This document shows, in pieces, positions 5,911-11,706 of a DNA stretch of 11,706 nucleotides (the stretch's first letter is position 1; every line of letters begins with the position of its first letter). The position numbers were made by a program, and so were the translations under genes. Source of the stretch: an uncultured Lachnospiraceae bacterium. GTDB lineage: Bacteria > Bacillota > Clostridia > Lachnospirales > Lachnospiraceae. Location: assembly GCA_900546495.1 (NCBI GenBank), contig URDN01000059.1, positions 1 through 11,706 on the forward strand. The letters run 5' to 3'. The notes beneath the pieces were generated by a model that saw only the letters and a program-made list of their open reading frames with translations, was not told the origin of the DNA and ran no database searches.

Positions 5911-7575
5911 TTACATGTGCAGCCACTTTTTCAGAATTTCTTCTCTGTTGGCGCTGCTGTCTGTCTCACAGATCAAACGACGGATGGTCAGCAGACGTCC
6001 CGGAGATACGGACAGCTCATCAATTCCCATTGCCAGGAACAGTTCTGTCAGATCACTGTCTGCGCCAAGCTCACCACAAATACCACACCAGATACCTGCT
6101 TTATGCGCATTCTGAACGGTCTGATTGATCATACGAAGCACTGCGATATGATGTGCGTCAAAGAAGGAATCCAGTGACTGATTCTGACGGTCAATGGCCA
6201 GTGTATACTGTGTCAGGTCGTTGGTTCCGATACTGAAGAAGTCTACTTCTTCTGCCAGCAGATCACTGATGGTTGCTGCTGCCGGAGTCTCGATCATAAT
6301 ACCCTGCTCCGGTGTGCCATATGGAACGCTGTCTGCATCCAGTTCTGCTTTTACTTCTTCTACAATTTTTTTGATCTGTGCGATTTCGGACAAAGAAGTA
6401 ATCATCGGATACATGATCGCAATGTTACCAAATGCACTTGCACGGAACAGTGCACGTAACTGTGTCTTGAAAATTTCCGGTCTGGTCAGACAGATACGGA
6501 TGGCACGTACACCCATTGCCGGATTTTCTTCTTTTGCCAGTTCAAAATAGTCTGCCTGTTTGTCTGCACCGATGTCCAGAGTACGGATGATGACACGTTT
6601 GCCTGCCATAGTCTCAGCAACTTTTTTGTATACCTCAAACTGTTCATCCTCTGTTGGATAAGTCTCGGATTCCAAATATAAGAATTCGCTTCGGAAAAGT
6701 CCGATACCCTCTGCTCCATTCTGAAGAACCAGTGCCAGATCTTTGACATTTCCGATGTTGGCATAAGTCAATACTTTCTTTCCATCCAATGTAATACTTT
6801 CTTTGTTTTTGAAAGTCTGAAGAAGTTCTTTCTTCTCCTCTTCCTCTTTTTTCAGTGCTTCCATTTTTTCCATGATCTCTGCGTCCGGCTCCACATAGAT
6901 CACACCATGATTTCCATCTACGACAGCCAGTTTTCCGTCCAGATCATCCGTCAGCTCCATCTCTGTGCTTACCAGTGCAGGGATTCCCATGGTGCGGGCA
7001 AGAATGGCTGTATGTGAGTTTACGGAGCCATGTACCGTTACAAAGGAAAGAACTTTGTCTTTTTCCAGCTGAACCGTCTCACTCGGAGCCAGATCGTCAG
7101 CCAGAATGATCACTGGCTCGTCTGTTACAACTTTGCTCTTGTTCTCACCGTTTAAGTTCGCAATCACACGCTCGGAAATATCTCGGATATCTGCCGCACG
7201 CTCTTTCATATAATCATCATCCATCTCTGCGAACATGGAAGAAAAATGATCACTTGTTATCGCTGTCGCATACTCTGCGTTTACCTGTTGGGTGCGGATA
7301 ATATTTTCTACGGAATCCTGATAGTCCTCATCCTCCAGAAGCATCTGATGCATTTCAAAAATAGCTGCATTCGCCTCGCCGACTTCTCTGACAGCCTTAT
7401 CATACAGTTCTCCTAACTGTGCCTGTGCCGCTTCCTTTGCATCCTGAAAACGCTTTACCTCAGCTTCCACGTCCGCGATTTTCTGACGTGTTACCTGCTG
7501 CTCGCCTTTTTTGTATACACATAAATGTCCGATGGCAATACCGCCAAACACACTCTTTCCCTGATATACGTTCAT
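5911..7575 (-). CDS. ptsI: PTS enzyme I, phosphoenolpyruvate-protein phosphotransferase
   Basis: Enzyme I takes the phosphate from PEP onto a histidine and passes it to HPr, the first step for all PTS sugars. In the 554-residue product the N-terminal HPr-binding and phospho-His domains span about 1-225, with the active His188 in GSVNSHTAILAR. A charged helical linker (EKMEALKKEEEEKKELL) leads to the C-terminal PEP-binding barrel, with GLFRSEFLY (Arg295), IRTLDIGADK (Arg331), MIETPAA (Glu429), GTNDLTQY (Asn452, Asp453) and GICGELG (Cys500). The ATG at 7575 is preferred because AAAGGA (complement of 7586-7591) lies 10 nt before it and the N-terminus then aligns with B. subtilis enzyme I. The in-frame ATG at 7584 (557 aa) is nearly on top of that site. 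The sequence before His188 departs from the usual GGRTSH. A terminator-like structure lies upstream. Confidence 0.95.
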   Translation of the reverse strand: MNVYQGKSVFGGIAIGHLCVYKKGEQQVTRQKIADVEAEVKRFQDAKEAAQAQLGELYDKAVREVGEANAAIFEMHQMLLEDEDYQDSVENIIRTQQVNAEYATAITSDHFSSMFAEMDDDYMKERAADIRDISERVIANLNGENKSKVVTDEPVIILADDLAPSETVQLEKDKVLSFVTVHGSVNSHTAILARTMGIPALVSTEMELTDDLDGKLAVVDGNHGVIYVEPDAEIMEKMEALKKEEEEKKELLQTFKNKESITLDGKKVLTYANIGNVKDLALVLQNGAEGIGLFRSEFLYLESETYPTEDEQFEVYKKVAETMAGKRVIIRTLDIGADKQADYFELAKEENPAMGVRAIRICLTRPEIFKTQLRALFRASAFGNIAIMYPMITSLSEIAQIKKIVEEVKAELDADSVPYGTPEQGIMIETPAAATISDLLAEEVDFFSIGTNDLTQYTLAIDRQNQSLDSFFDAHHIAVLRMINQTVQNAHKAGIWCGICGELGADSDLTELFLAMGIDELSVSPGRLLTIRRLICETDSSANREEILKKWLHM

Positions 7576-7741
7576 ACCAAACATTTCCTTTCCAAACTTA
7601 TATATTTGTCCTCTTCATTAAATCGAATAAAACCTCACATCTGATCTGTCTATATAAGTATCCGGGACTTTATTCGATTTCGCGTCAGATGCAATCTGCG
7701 TCAGCAGATAGATTCCTTATGCATCTGGTCGCATATCTCAG

Positions 7742-7774
7742 AGCTTTTTTGCTTCAATTTGAAGCAAAAAAGCT
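7742..7774. repeat. 33-bp near-perfect palindrome
   Basis: AGCTTTTTTGCTTCAA (7742-7757) and TTGAAGCAAAAAAGCT (7759-7774) are perfect inverted copies around a single base. The stem is preceded by T and followed by A in either direction, so it is not itself a terminator. It shares AAAAAAGCT with the adjacent terminator and would exclude it when folded, though on the minus strand it is made after the terminator stem. Confidence 0.7.
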
Positions 7775-7806
7775 GTGTACGCCAGATGTTTTCCACCGTA
7801 CACAGC
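7766..7806 (-). terminator. Intrinsic terminator within the operon, between ptsH and ptsI
   Basis: On the minus strand the 10-bp stem GCTGTGTACG/CGTACACAGC (complement of 7797-7806 and 7772-7781, 15-nt loop) is followed at once by TTTTTT (complement of 7766-7771). This meets the normal form of a rho-independent terminator. It would lower or regulate read-through from fruK-fruA-ptsH into ptsI. The downstream palindrome competes for the T-tract and base of the stem. Confidence 0.7.
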
Positions 7807-7899
7807 CTCTCTGGCTTAAAATTTCTGCCAAATATCTTTTTTAAAGCGTTCAAATGCACCTGTGCATTTTTTTGGCAAATTTTCTCTTTAAACTTTATC

Positions 7900-8157
7900 C
7901 TACAGATTTGTTTTGAAGAAGTTCTCCAGTTTCTCTGCTACAGCGTCTTCATCTTCGCCTTCTACTGTTACAGTGACTTCCTGTCCACATTTAATACCAA
8001 GACTCATAACAGCCATTAATTTCTTTGCCTCAACAGTCTTACCTTCTTTCGTAAGTTTAACAACAGAAGTAACTCCTTTGAGTTCTTTTACCAGTTCAGA
8101 AGCTGGACGAGCGTGAATTCCCTGTGCATCTGTGATTACATACTTAAATTCTTTCAT
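7900..8157 (-). CDS. ptsH: HPr, PTS phosphocarrier protein, lacking the Ser46 site
   Basis: This 85-residue protein shuttles phosphate from enzyme I to the IIA domain of FruA. The active site GIHARPAS has His15 and Arg17, and the fold landmarks LMAVMSLGIKCGQEVTV are in place. In Gram-positive HPr, Ser46 in the sequence KSIMG is phosphorylated by HPr kinase to signal carbon repression through CcpA. Here the aligned sequence is KKLMA: residue 46 is Lys and Gly49 is Ala. So this HPr can carry phosphate for transport but cannot take the regulatory phosphate at that position. AGGAG (complement of 8166-8170) lies 8 nt before the ATG. It is 23 nt after fruA and 315 nt before ptsI. A second HPr with Ser46 may exist elsewhere in the genome. 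Confidence 0.95.
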   Translation of the reverse strand: MKEFKYVITDAQGIHARPASELVKELKGVTSVVKLTKEGKTVEAKKLMAVMSLGIKCGQEVTVTVEGEDEDAVAEKLENFFKTNL

Positions 8158-8180
8158 GGTTAGTTCTCCTTTTTTCTTAA

Positions 8181-10097
8181 TTATTCATTTACTTTTTTCT
8201 TCAAAAGGCCAAGTAAAACAGCCGAAATTACGGTTCCTACTGCAAGTGCTACCAGATACATGCCTGCATTTCCCATAACCGGTACGACGAAGATTCCACC
8301 GTGCGGTGCCATCAGTGTACATCCGAATGCCATGGATAATGCACCTGCTACGGCTGAACCAACCACACAGGATGGCAGAACACGGACTGGATCTGCTGCT
8401 GCATACGGAATTGCACCTTCTGTAATAAATGCAAGTCCCATTATAAAATTGACAGGTCCGGATTTGCGCTCCTCTTTTGTAAATTTGTTCTTAAAGAGCA
8501 ATGTTGCAAGGGCAATCGCACACGGCGGTACCATTCCACCGATCATAACGGCTGCCATAATGTCATAATTTCCGGCAACGATAGCTGCGGTTCCGAATAC
8601 ATATGCTGCTTTGTTGAATGGACCACCCATATCGATTGCCATCATTCCGGCGCATACTATTCCAAGCAATATTTTACTAGAAGCTCCCATATTCGTCAAT
8701 GCTGTATTTAAGGCCGTATTTAATGCTCCAACCGGCGGTTCGATGACAAACATCATGATCAGACCTATTAACAGGATACCGCATACGGGGTAGAGCAATA
8801 CCGGCGTAATTTTTTCCAGTGCATCCGGCAATTTTGCAAATACTTTTTTCAGTAATAAGATGATCAGACCTGCCAGAAAACCGGCTGCCAGAGCACCAAG
8901 GAAACCGGATTTTCCGTTTGCTGCAATCATACCGCCGACAAAACCAACCGCAAGTGCGGGCCTGTCACCAATACTCATGGCGATAAATCCTGCCAGAACC
9001 GGAAGCATCAGTCCAAAGGCAATTCCACCAATCTGTTTGAAAGCAGCTGCCACCGGCGTAATGGTACCAAAGTTTGCTCTCATATCTGCAGACAGCGAAT
9101 TGATATCCACATTCATTCCATCAATCAGGAATGCGATTGCGATCAGAATACCACCGCCGACAACGAACGGCAGCATATGGGATACACCATTCATTAAATG
9201 TACATATAATCTGTGTCCGATTCCGCCGGAAGCTTTCTGTGAGCCTGCGCTCTTGCTTCCCGCATTACTGCTGTGGTAAATCGGTGCGTCTCCGTTGATT
9301 GCACGTTCTACCAGCTGATCTGCTTTGCTGATTCCATCTGAAACCGGAACCTCGATCAGTTTTTTACCATCAAAACGATCCATTGGAACCTGTGCATCTG
9401 CTGCTACGATCACGCAGTCTGCATTTGCGATTTCCTCATCCGTCAGCACGTTTTTGGCACCGCCGGATCCTCTTGTTTCTACTTTGATGGAACAATTATG
9501 AGATTTTGCTGCTTTTTCCAGACCTTCGGCTGCCATATAAGTATGTGCGATACCAGTTGGACAGGATGTAACTGCAATAATCTTGCAGACAGCATCTTCT
9601 GTCTCAGTCTGAGCTGCCAGCTGATCGTTCAGATCCGGTTTTTCCTCATCTGCTGCATCTACGATTTTCAAAAATTCATCTACGGAAGATGCATTTTTCA
9701 GATTTTCTACAAAATTTTCATCCATAAGCAGCATAGAAAGTTTACTGAGTACATCCAGATGAATGTTGTCCTCGGTATTCGGTGCTGCGATCAGGAACAG
9801 CAGATTGACCGGTTCATCATCCAGAGAGTCAAAATCTACGCCATCTTTGATGACCATAGCTGCCAGTCCCGGTTTGCTGACTGCATCACATTTGCCATGT
9901 GGGATTGCAATTCCTTCTCCGATACCTGTGGTACTTTCTTCTTCTCTTAAGTAAACCTGTTTGCGATACGCTTCTTCATCATTAATCTTGCCGCTTTTTA
10001 CCATCAAAGCAACGGCCTGATCGAGCGCATCAGATTTTGATGCACAAACGGCATCAAGAGAAATACTTCTTTTGTCCAGTAAGTCTGTAATTCTCAT
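8181..10097 (-). CDS. fruA: PTS fructose transporter, fused IIA-IIB-IIC
   Basis: This permease imports fructose and phosphorylates it to fructose-1-phosphate during passage through the cytoplasmic membrane. The 638 residues carry IIA at about 1-150 with phospho-His67 in IAIPHGK, then IIB at about 170-268 with phospho-Cys179 in VTSCPTGIAHTYMAAE, a Gly/Ser-rich linker at about 272-292, and IIC at about 295-636 with around eight to ten helices and the conserved GGPFNKAAY (491-499). Order and length match the FruA IIABC enzymes of Firmicutes. It has no HPr-like domain, so it depends on the HPr encoded next. GGAGG (complement of 10108-10112) sits 10 nt before the ATG. The 116-nt gap to fruK shows only a weak 6-bp hairpin (CAGATT/AATCTG). 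It pairs functionally with FruK, which uses its product. Confidence 0.96.
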   Translation of the reverse strand: MRITDLLDKRSISLDAVCASKSDALDQAVALMVKSGKINDEEAYRKQVYLREEESTTGIGEGIAIPHGKCDAVSKPGLAAMVIKDGVDFDSLDDEPVNLLFLIAAPNTEDNIHLDVLSKLSMLLMDENFVENLKNASSVDEFLKIVDAADEEKPDLNDQLAAQTETEDAVCKIIAVTSCPTGIAHTYMAAEGLEKAAKSHNCSIKVETRGSGGAKNVLTDEEIANADCVIVAADAQVPMDRFDGKKLIEVPVSDGISKADQLVERAINGDAPIYHSSNAGSKSAGSQKASGGIGHRLYVHLMNGVSHMLPFVVGGGILIAIAFLIDGMNVDINSLSADMRANFGTITPVAAAFKQIGGIAFGLMLPVLAGFIAMSIGDRPALAVGFVGGMIAANGKSGFLGALAAGFLAGLIILLLKKVFAKLPDALEKITPVLLYPVCGILLIGLIMMFVIEPPVGALNTALNTALTNMGASSKILLGIVCAGMMAIDMGGPFNKAAYVFGTAAIVAGNYDIMAAVMIGGMVPPCAIALATLLFKNKFTKEERKSGPVNFIMGLAFITEGAIPYAAADPVRVLPSCVVGSAVAGALSMAFGCTLMAPHGGIFVVPVMGNAGMYLVALAVGTVISAVLLGLLKKKVNE

Positions 10098-10213
10098 ACT
10101 CTTATTACCTCCCTCTTAACTTTGCACGTTTTCTTCCTATTTTCATTCCATGTAAACGGAATTTTAATATCAACACATTCAGATTCGCCAAAATCTGTTT
10201 TTATTATCTGCTG

Positions 10214-11122
10214 CTACGCTTCAATCGATGCATATACCTGTCGAATCTCTGCCTCTGTCGCAAGTAATTCAGAAAATGCACTTGCACTTCCTGCGGAGAT
10301 TCCCATACGGAATGCATGTTCATAATCTTCTTTTTCAATCCATCCAGCTACGAATCCTGCTACCATGGAATCACCTGCGCCAACTGCATTAACCAGTGTT
10401 CCTTTCGGTGCCGGAAGCTGATGGAACTCACCGTTCTCATCTAAGAGAACTGCACCCTGTCCTGCCATGGATACCAGTACGTTTCTGGCTCCCATCTCCT
10501 GCAGTTTCTTTGCATAAGGCTGTACATCATCTCTTGTCTTTAACTCTACACCGAAGATCTCGCCAAGCTCGTGATTGTTTGGTTTGATCAGGAACGGATG
10601 ATACTCTAATACATTCATCAAAAGTTCGCCGGTCGCATCTACAACGAAATGAATGCCTTTGGATGCCAGACGCGCCATAATGTCGCGATAAATCATTTTC
10701 GGCATGCTTCCCGGAATACTTCCGGCAAGTACCAGATAATCTTCTGCTGTCAGCTCATCCAGTTTCTTCATTAACTCTTCTACGTTCTCTGGGCTGATAT
10801 CCGGTCCCATGCCGTTGATCTCAGTTCCGTCAAAATCCTTCAATTTGACATTGATTCTTGAGCAGCCACCTGGTAAAGAAATAAAGTCATGCGCAAATCC
10901 AACCTCTGCCATTCTGCGTTCAATTTCTTTTCCGGTAAAACCTGCGGAAAAACCAAGTGCTTTTGTTTCGATTCCCAGATTGTAAAGTACGGTGGAAACA
11001 TTGATTCCCTTGCCTCCCGGAAGCATCTGTTCTGCACATGTCCGGTTTGTCATACCCATCTGAAAGTTATTTACTGATACGATATAATCCAGTGACGGAT
11101 TAAAAGTTACTGTATAAACCAT
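10214..11122 (-). CDS. fruK: 1-phosphofructokinase
   Basis: FruK phosphorylates fructose-1-phosphate at C6 with ATP, giving fructose-1,6-bisphosphate for glycolysis. The 302-residue protein is a PfkB/ribokinase-family kinase. It has TFNPSLDY at the N-terminus, LPGGKGINVS (34-43, sugar-phosphate site), LAGSIP (about 132-137), IKPNNHEL (179-186) and the ATP/anion-hole signature VGAGDSMVAGF with catalytic base Asp251. The family also contains tagatose-6-phosphate kinase (LacC), but the neighbouring FruA supports the FruK reading. GGAGG (complement of 11130-11134) lies 7 nt before the ATG, a near-ideal site. It is the first gene of the fructose operon, right behind a strong promoter and the TGAAT repeat clusters. 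Confidence 0.95.
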   Translation of the reverse strand: MVYTVTFNPSLDYIVSVNNFQMGMTNRTCAEQMLPGGKGINVSTVLYNLGIETKALGFSAGFTGKEIERRMAEVGFAHDFISLPGGCSRINVKLKDFDGTEINGMGPDISPENVEELMKKLDELTAEDYLVLAGSIPGSMPKMIYRDIMARLASKGIHFVVDATGELLMNVLEYHPFLIKPNNHELGEIFGVELKTRDDVQPYAKKLQEMGARNVLVSMAGQGAVLLDENGEFHQLPAPKGTLVNAVGAGDSMVAGFVAGWIEKEDYEHAFRMGISAGSASAFSELLATEAEIRQVYASIEA

Positions 11123-11151
11123 CGTTGCACCTCCATGTCTTTTGTATCTGT

Positions 11152-11180
11152 ATTATAGCGTCACATTCAGTCATATTCAA
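11152..11180 (-). promoter_or_regulatory. Promoter of the fruK-fruA-ptsH-ptsI-fruR operon
   Basis: On the minus strand TTGAAT (complement of 11175-11180, 4/6) is followed after 17 nt by TATAAT (complement of 11152-11157, perfect). Transcription would start near 11145, giving a short leader of about 23 nt that includes the GGAGG of fruK. The -35 and spacer fall inside TGAAT repeats, the expected place for a repressor. No clear CcpA cre sequence was seen nearby. Confidence 0.8.
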
Positions 11181-11250
11181 TCATTATAATTCACAAAAAA
11201 ACTTTTTATTTTTATGTAATATTCACAATCATTCATTTTCATTCAAAATC
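11164..11250 (-). promoter_or_regulatory. Two clusters of TGAAT repeats, candidate operators of the DeoR-family regulator
   Basis: Written on the plus strand, ATTCA begins at 11165, 11175, 11189, 11221, 11231 and 11241. The far cluster (11221-11250) is three decamers of form ATTCANNNTC in perfect 10-bp register. The near cluster includes the tandem decamers CATTCAGTCA (11164-11173) and TATTCAATCA (11174-11183), which match at 8 of 10 positions, over the -35 box. An A/T-rich stretch separates the clusters. Ten-bp spacing puts the sites on one face of the helix. DeoR-family repressors are known to bind repeated sites and to loop DNA, so autoregulation by the last gene of the operon is the simplest reading. 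Confidence 0.6.
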
Positions 11251-11294
11251 AAAAAAAAAGAAGCGGTTGTATGAATGATTTTTACCGCTTCTTT
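11251..11294 (-). terminator. Rho-independent terminator after the receiver-domain gene
   Basis: AAAGAAGCGGT (11257-11267) pairs with ACCGCTTCTTT (11284-11294), an 11-bp stem with a 16-nt loop. On the minus strand a run of nine T (complement of 11251-11259) forms the end of the stem and the tail. It begins 7 nt after the stop of the receiver-domain gene and insulates the fructose promoter from it. Confidence 0.88.
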
Positions 11295-11301
11295 CTCTTG
11301 C

Positions 11302-11706
11302 TTAATTACAATATTTTCCTATTACTGCAACAACCAGATCCATTTGTAATGGTTTTGCCAGATGTGCATTCATCCCAGCATCCAGACATTGCTTCACATC
11401 TTCATCATAGGCGTTTGCTGTCATGGCAATAATTGGCATTGTTTTTGCATCCTCCCGATCCAGTTCCCGTATCCTTCGGGTCGCCGTCAGACCGTCCATG
11501 ACCGGCATCATCACATCCATCAAAATCACATCAAAGGTTCCCGGCGGTTCACTGACAAACCGATCCACCGCCTGCTGTCCGTCCGCTACGACCATTACCT
11601 GCGCGCCCTGATCCTCTAGCAACATTTCTGCAATCTCCACATTCAACTCATTATCTTCCACCAGAAGCAGCCGACATCCCGCGATGCTCGCCGACTCAAC
11701 AATCTC
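11302..11706 (-). CDS. C-terminal receiver domain of a response-regulator or hybrid histidine kinase, cut by the right window edge
   Basis: The reading frame is open to the right edge, so this is the C-terminal 134 residues of a longer protein; the GTG at 11661 falls in the middle of the conserved LLLVEDNELN strand and is not a real start. It is a CheY-like receiver that accepts phosphate on Asp. Visible are the acidic pair in VEDN, the phospho-acceptor Asp in VILMDVMMPVMDG, the switch Thr in MTANAY and the Lys in LAKPLQ. The protein ends soon after the last helix, with no DNA-binding output domain. A receiver at the very C-terminus with this sequence style is typical of hybrid sensor kinases, which is the likely identity, but no kinase domain is in the window. 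The ligand and partner are unknown. Confidence 0.85.
   Translation of the reverse strand, partial: EIVESASIAGCRLLLVEDNELNVEIAEMLLEDQGAQVMVVADGQQAVDRFVSEPPGTFDVILMDVMMPVMDGLTATRRIRELDREDAKTMPIIAMTANAYDEDVKQCLDAGMNAHLAKPLQMDLVVAVIGKYCN

Larger units (their letters stand above)
7585..7899 (-). promoter_or_regulatory. Structured 315-nt ptsH-ptsI intergenic region, candidate attenuator
   Basis: No gene is seen here. Read along the minus strand it holds, in order: a stem TTTGCCA/TGGCA-type (7870-7876 with 7827-7833) enclosing the palindrome AAATGCAC-CT-GTGCATTT near 7853-7870; a 10-bp terminator stem (7797-7806 with 7772-7781); a 16-bp near-perfect palindrome (7742-7774) that takes up the terminator's T-tract; a stem CAGATGCA/TGCATCTG (7685-7692 with 7719-7726); and a 12-bp stem AAATCGAATAAA/TTTATTCGATTT (7620-7631 with 7669-7680). 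GCCAGA in the terminator loop (7781-7786) can also pair with TCTGGC (7810-7815) outside it. Every other gap in the operon is 116 nt or less, so this one stands out. I see no strong promoter in it. Confidence 0.6.

Noticed and set aside
7419..7844. Plus-strand open frame of 141 codons across the ptsI start and the ptsH-ptsI spacer
   Set aside because: It is antisense to the N-terminus of enzyme I, has no family resemblance, low-complexity composition and no ribosome binding site; it runs through the stem-loops of the spacer by chance.
7585..7899. PTS-type RNA antiterminator (RAT) site for a LicT/GlcT-like protein in the ptsH-ptsI spacer
   Set aside because: I looked for the conserved bulged RAT stem overlapping the terminator and did not find a convincing match; no antiterminator gene is in the window either.
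8860..9279. Plus-strand open frame of 139 codons inside fruA
   Set aside because: It is the complement of the IIC domain. The Pro/Ala/Ile-rich translation is the usual shadow of a hydrophobic Gly/Ala-rich membrane protein.
9498..9950. Plus-strand open frame of 150 codons inside fruA
   Set aside because: It is antisense to the IIA-IIB region, which is certain from His67 and Cys179 motifs; the Cys/Phe-rich translation resembles no family I know.
11164..11250. CRISPR-like array from the short repeats upstream of fruK
   Set aside because: Repeats are only about 5-10 bp, have no spacers of uniform length and lie over a promoter; operators explain them better.
11302..11661. Stand-alone single-domain response regulator starting at GTG 11661
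   Set aside because: The GTG lies within the first beta strand and the frame continues unbroken to the right edge with plausible receiver sequence (GCRLLLVEDN), so it is the tail of a longer protein.

Overview
The window looks like chromosomal DNA of a Gram-positive anaerobe of the Clostridia, most likely a Lachnospiraceae gut commensal. This is inferred from the moderate, slightly AT-rich composition, the AGGAGG-type ribosome binding sites, the compact operons, and the sequence style of NifS/NifU, HPr, enzyme I and the bile-acid-symporter-family protein. No species is claimed. No phage, insertion sequence, CRISPR array, tRNA or rRNA was seen.

Left part (1-3300). The plus strand carries the C-terminal part of a class I/II PLP aminotransferase, cut by the left edge, and then a YwaF/TP0381-type integral membrane protein. 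The latter ends 8 nt from the end of a convergent minus-strand transporter of the bile acid:sodium symporter (SBF/BASS) superfamily. Upstream of the transporter lies a lone minus-strand gene for an 81-aa two-helix membrane protein of unknown function. It has its own terminator and a 9-bp inverted repeat just ahead of its ribosome binding site.

Middle (3240-5100). A two-gene minus-strand operon, nifS-nifU (cysteine desulfurase and Fe-S scaffold), has overlapping reading frames. A strong sigma-A-type promoter drives it, and an imperfect dyad covers the -35 element. No iscR gene lies next to it.

Right part (5030-11300). A complete minus-strand fructose PTS operon is transcribed in the order fruK, fruA (IIABC), ptsH (HPr), ptsI (enzyme I), and a DeoR-family regulator called fruR here. 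Every step from PEP to fructose-1,6-bisphosphate is encoded: PEP to EI to HPr to IIA to IIB to fructose gives fructose-1-phosphate, which FruK phosphorylates. The promoter (TTGAAT-17-TATAAT on the minus strand) sits in two clusters of TGAAT repeats spaced mostly at 10 bp, the likely operators of the DeoR regulator. HPr has Lys at position 46, where HPr kinase would need Ser. The 315-nt gap between ptsH and ptsI folds into several stem-loops, one of which is a good intrinsic terminator, suggesting that ptsI expression is set separately. A 26-bp perfect hairpin ends the operon.

Right edge (11251-11706). This is the C-terminal receiver domain of a larger signalling protein, probably a hybrid histidine kinase, read on the minus strand, cut by the window edge and followed by a strong terminator.

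I see no wholly new system. The points most worth attention are regulatory: the operator array, the structured ptsH-ptsI spacer, and the HPr that cannot be phosphorylated at residue 46.
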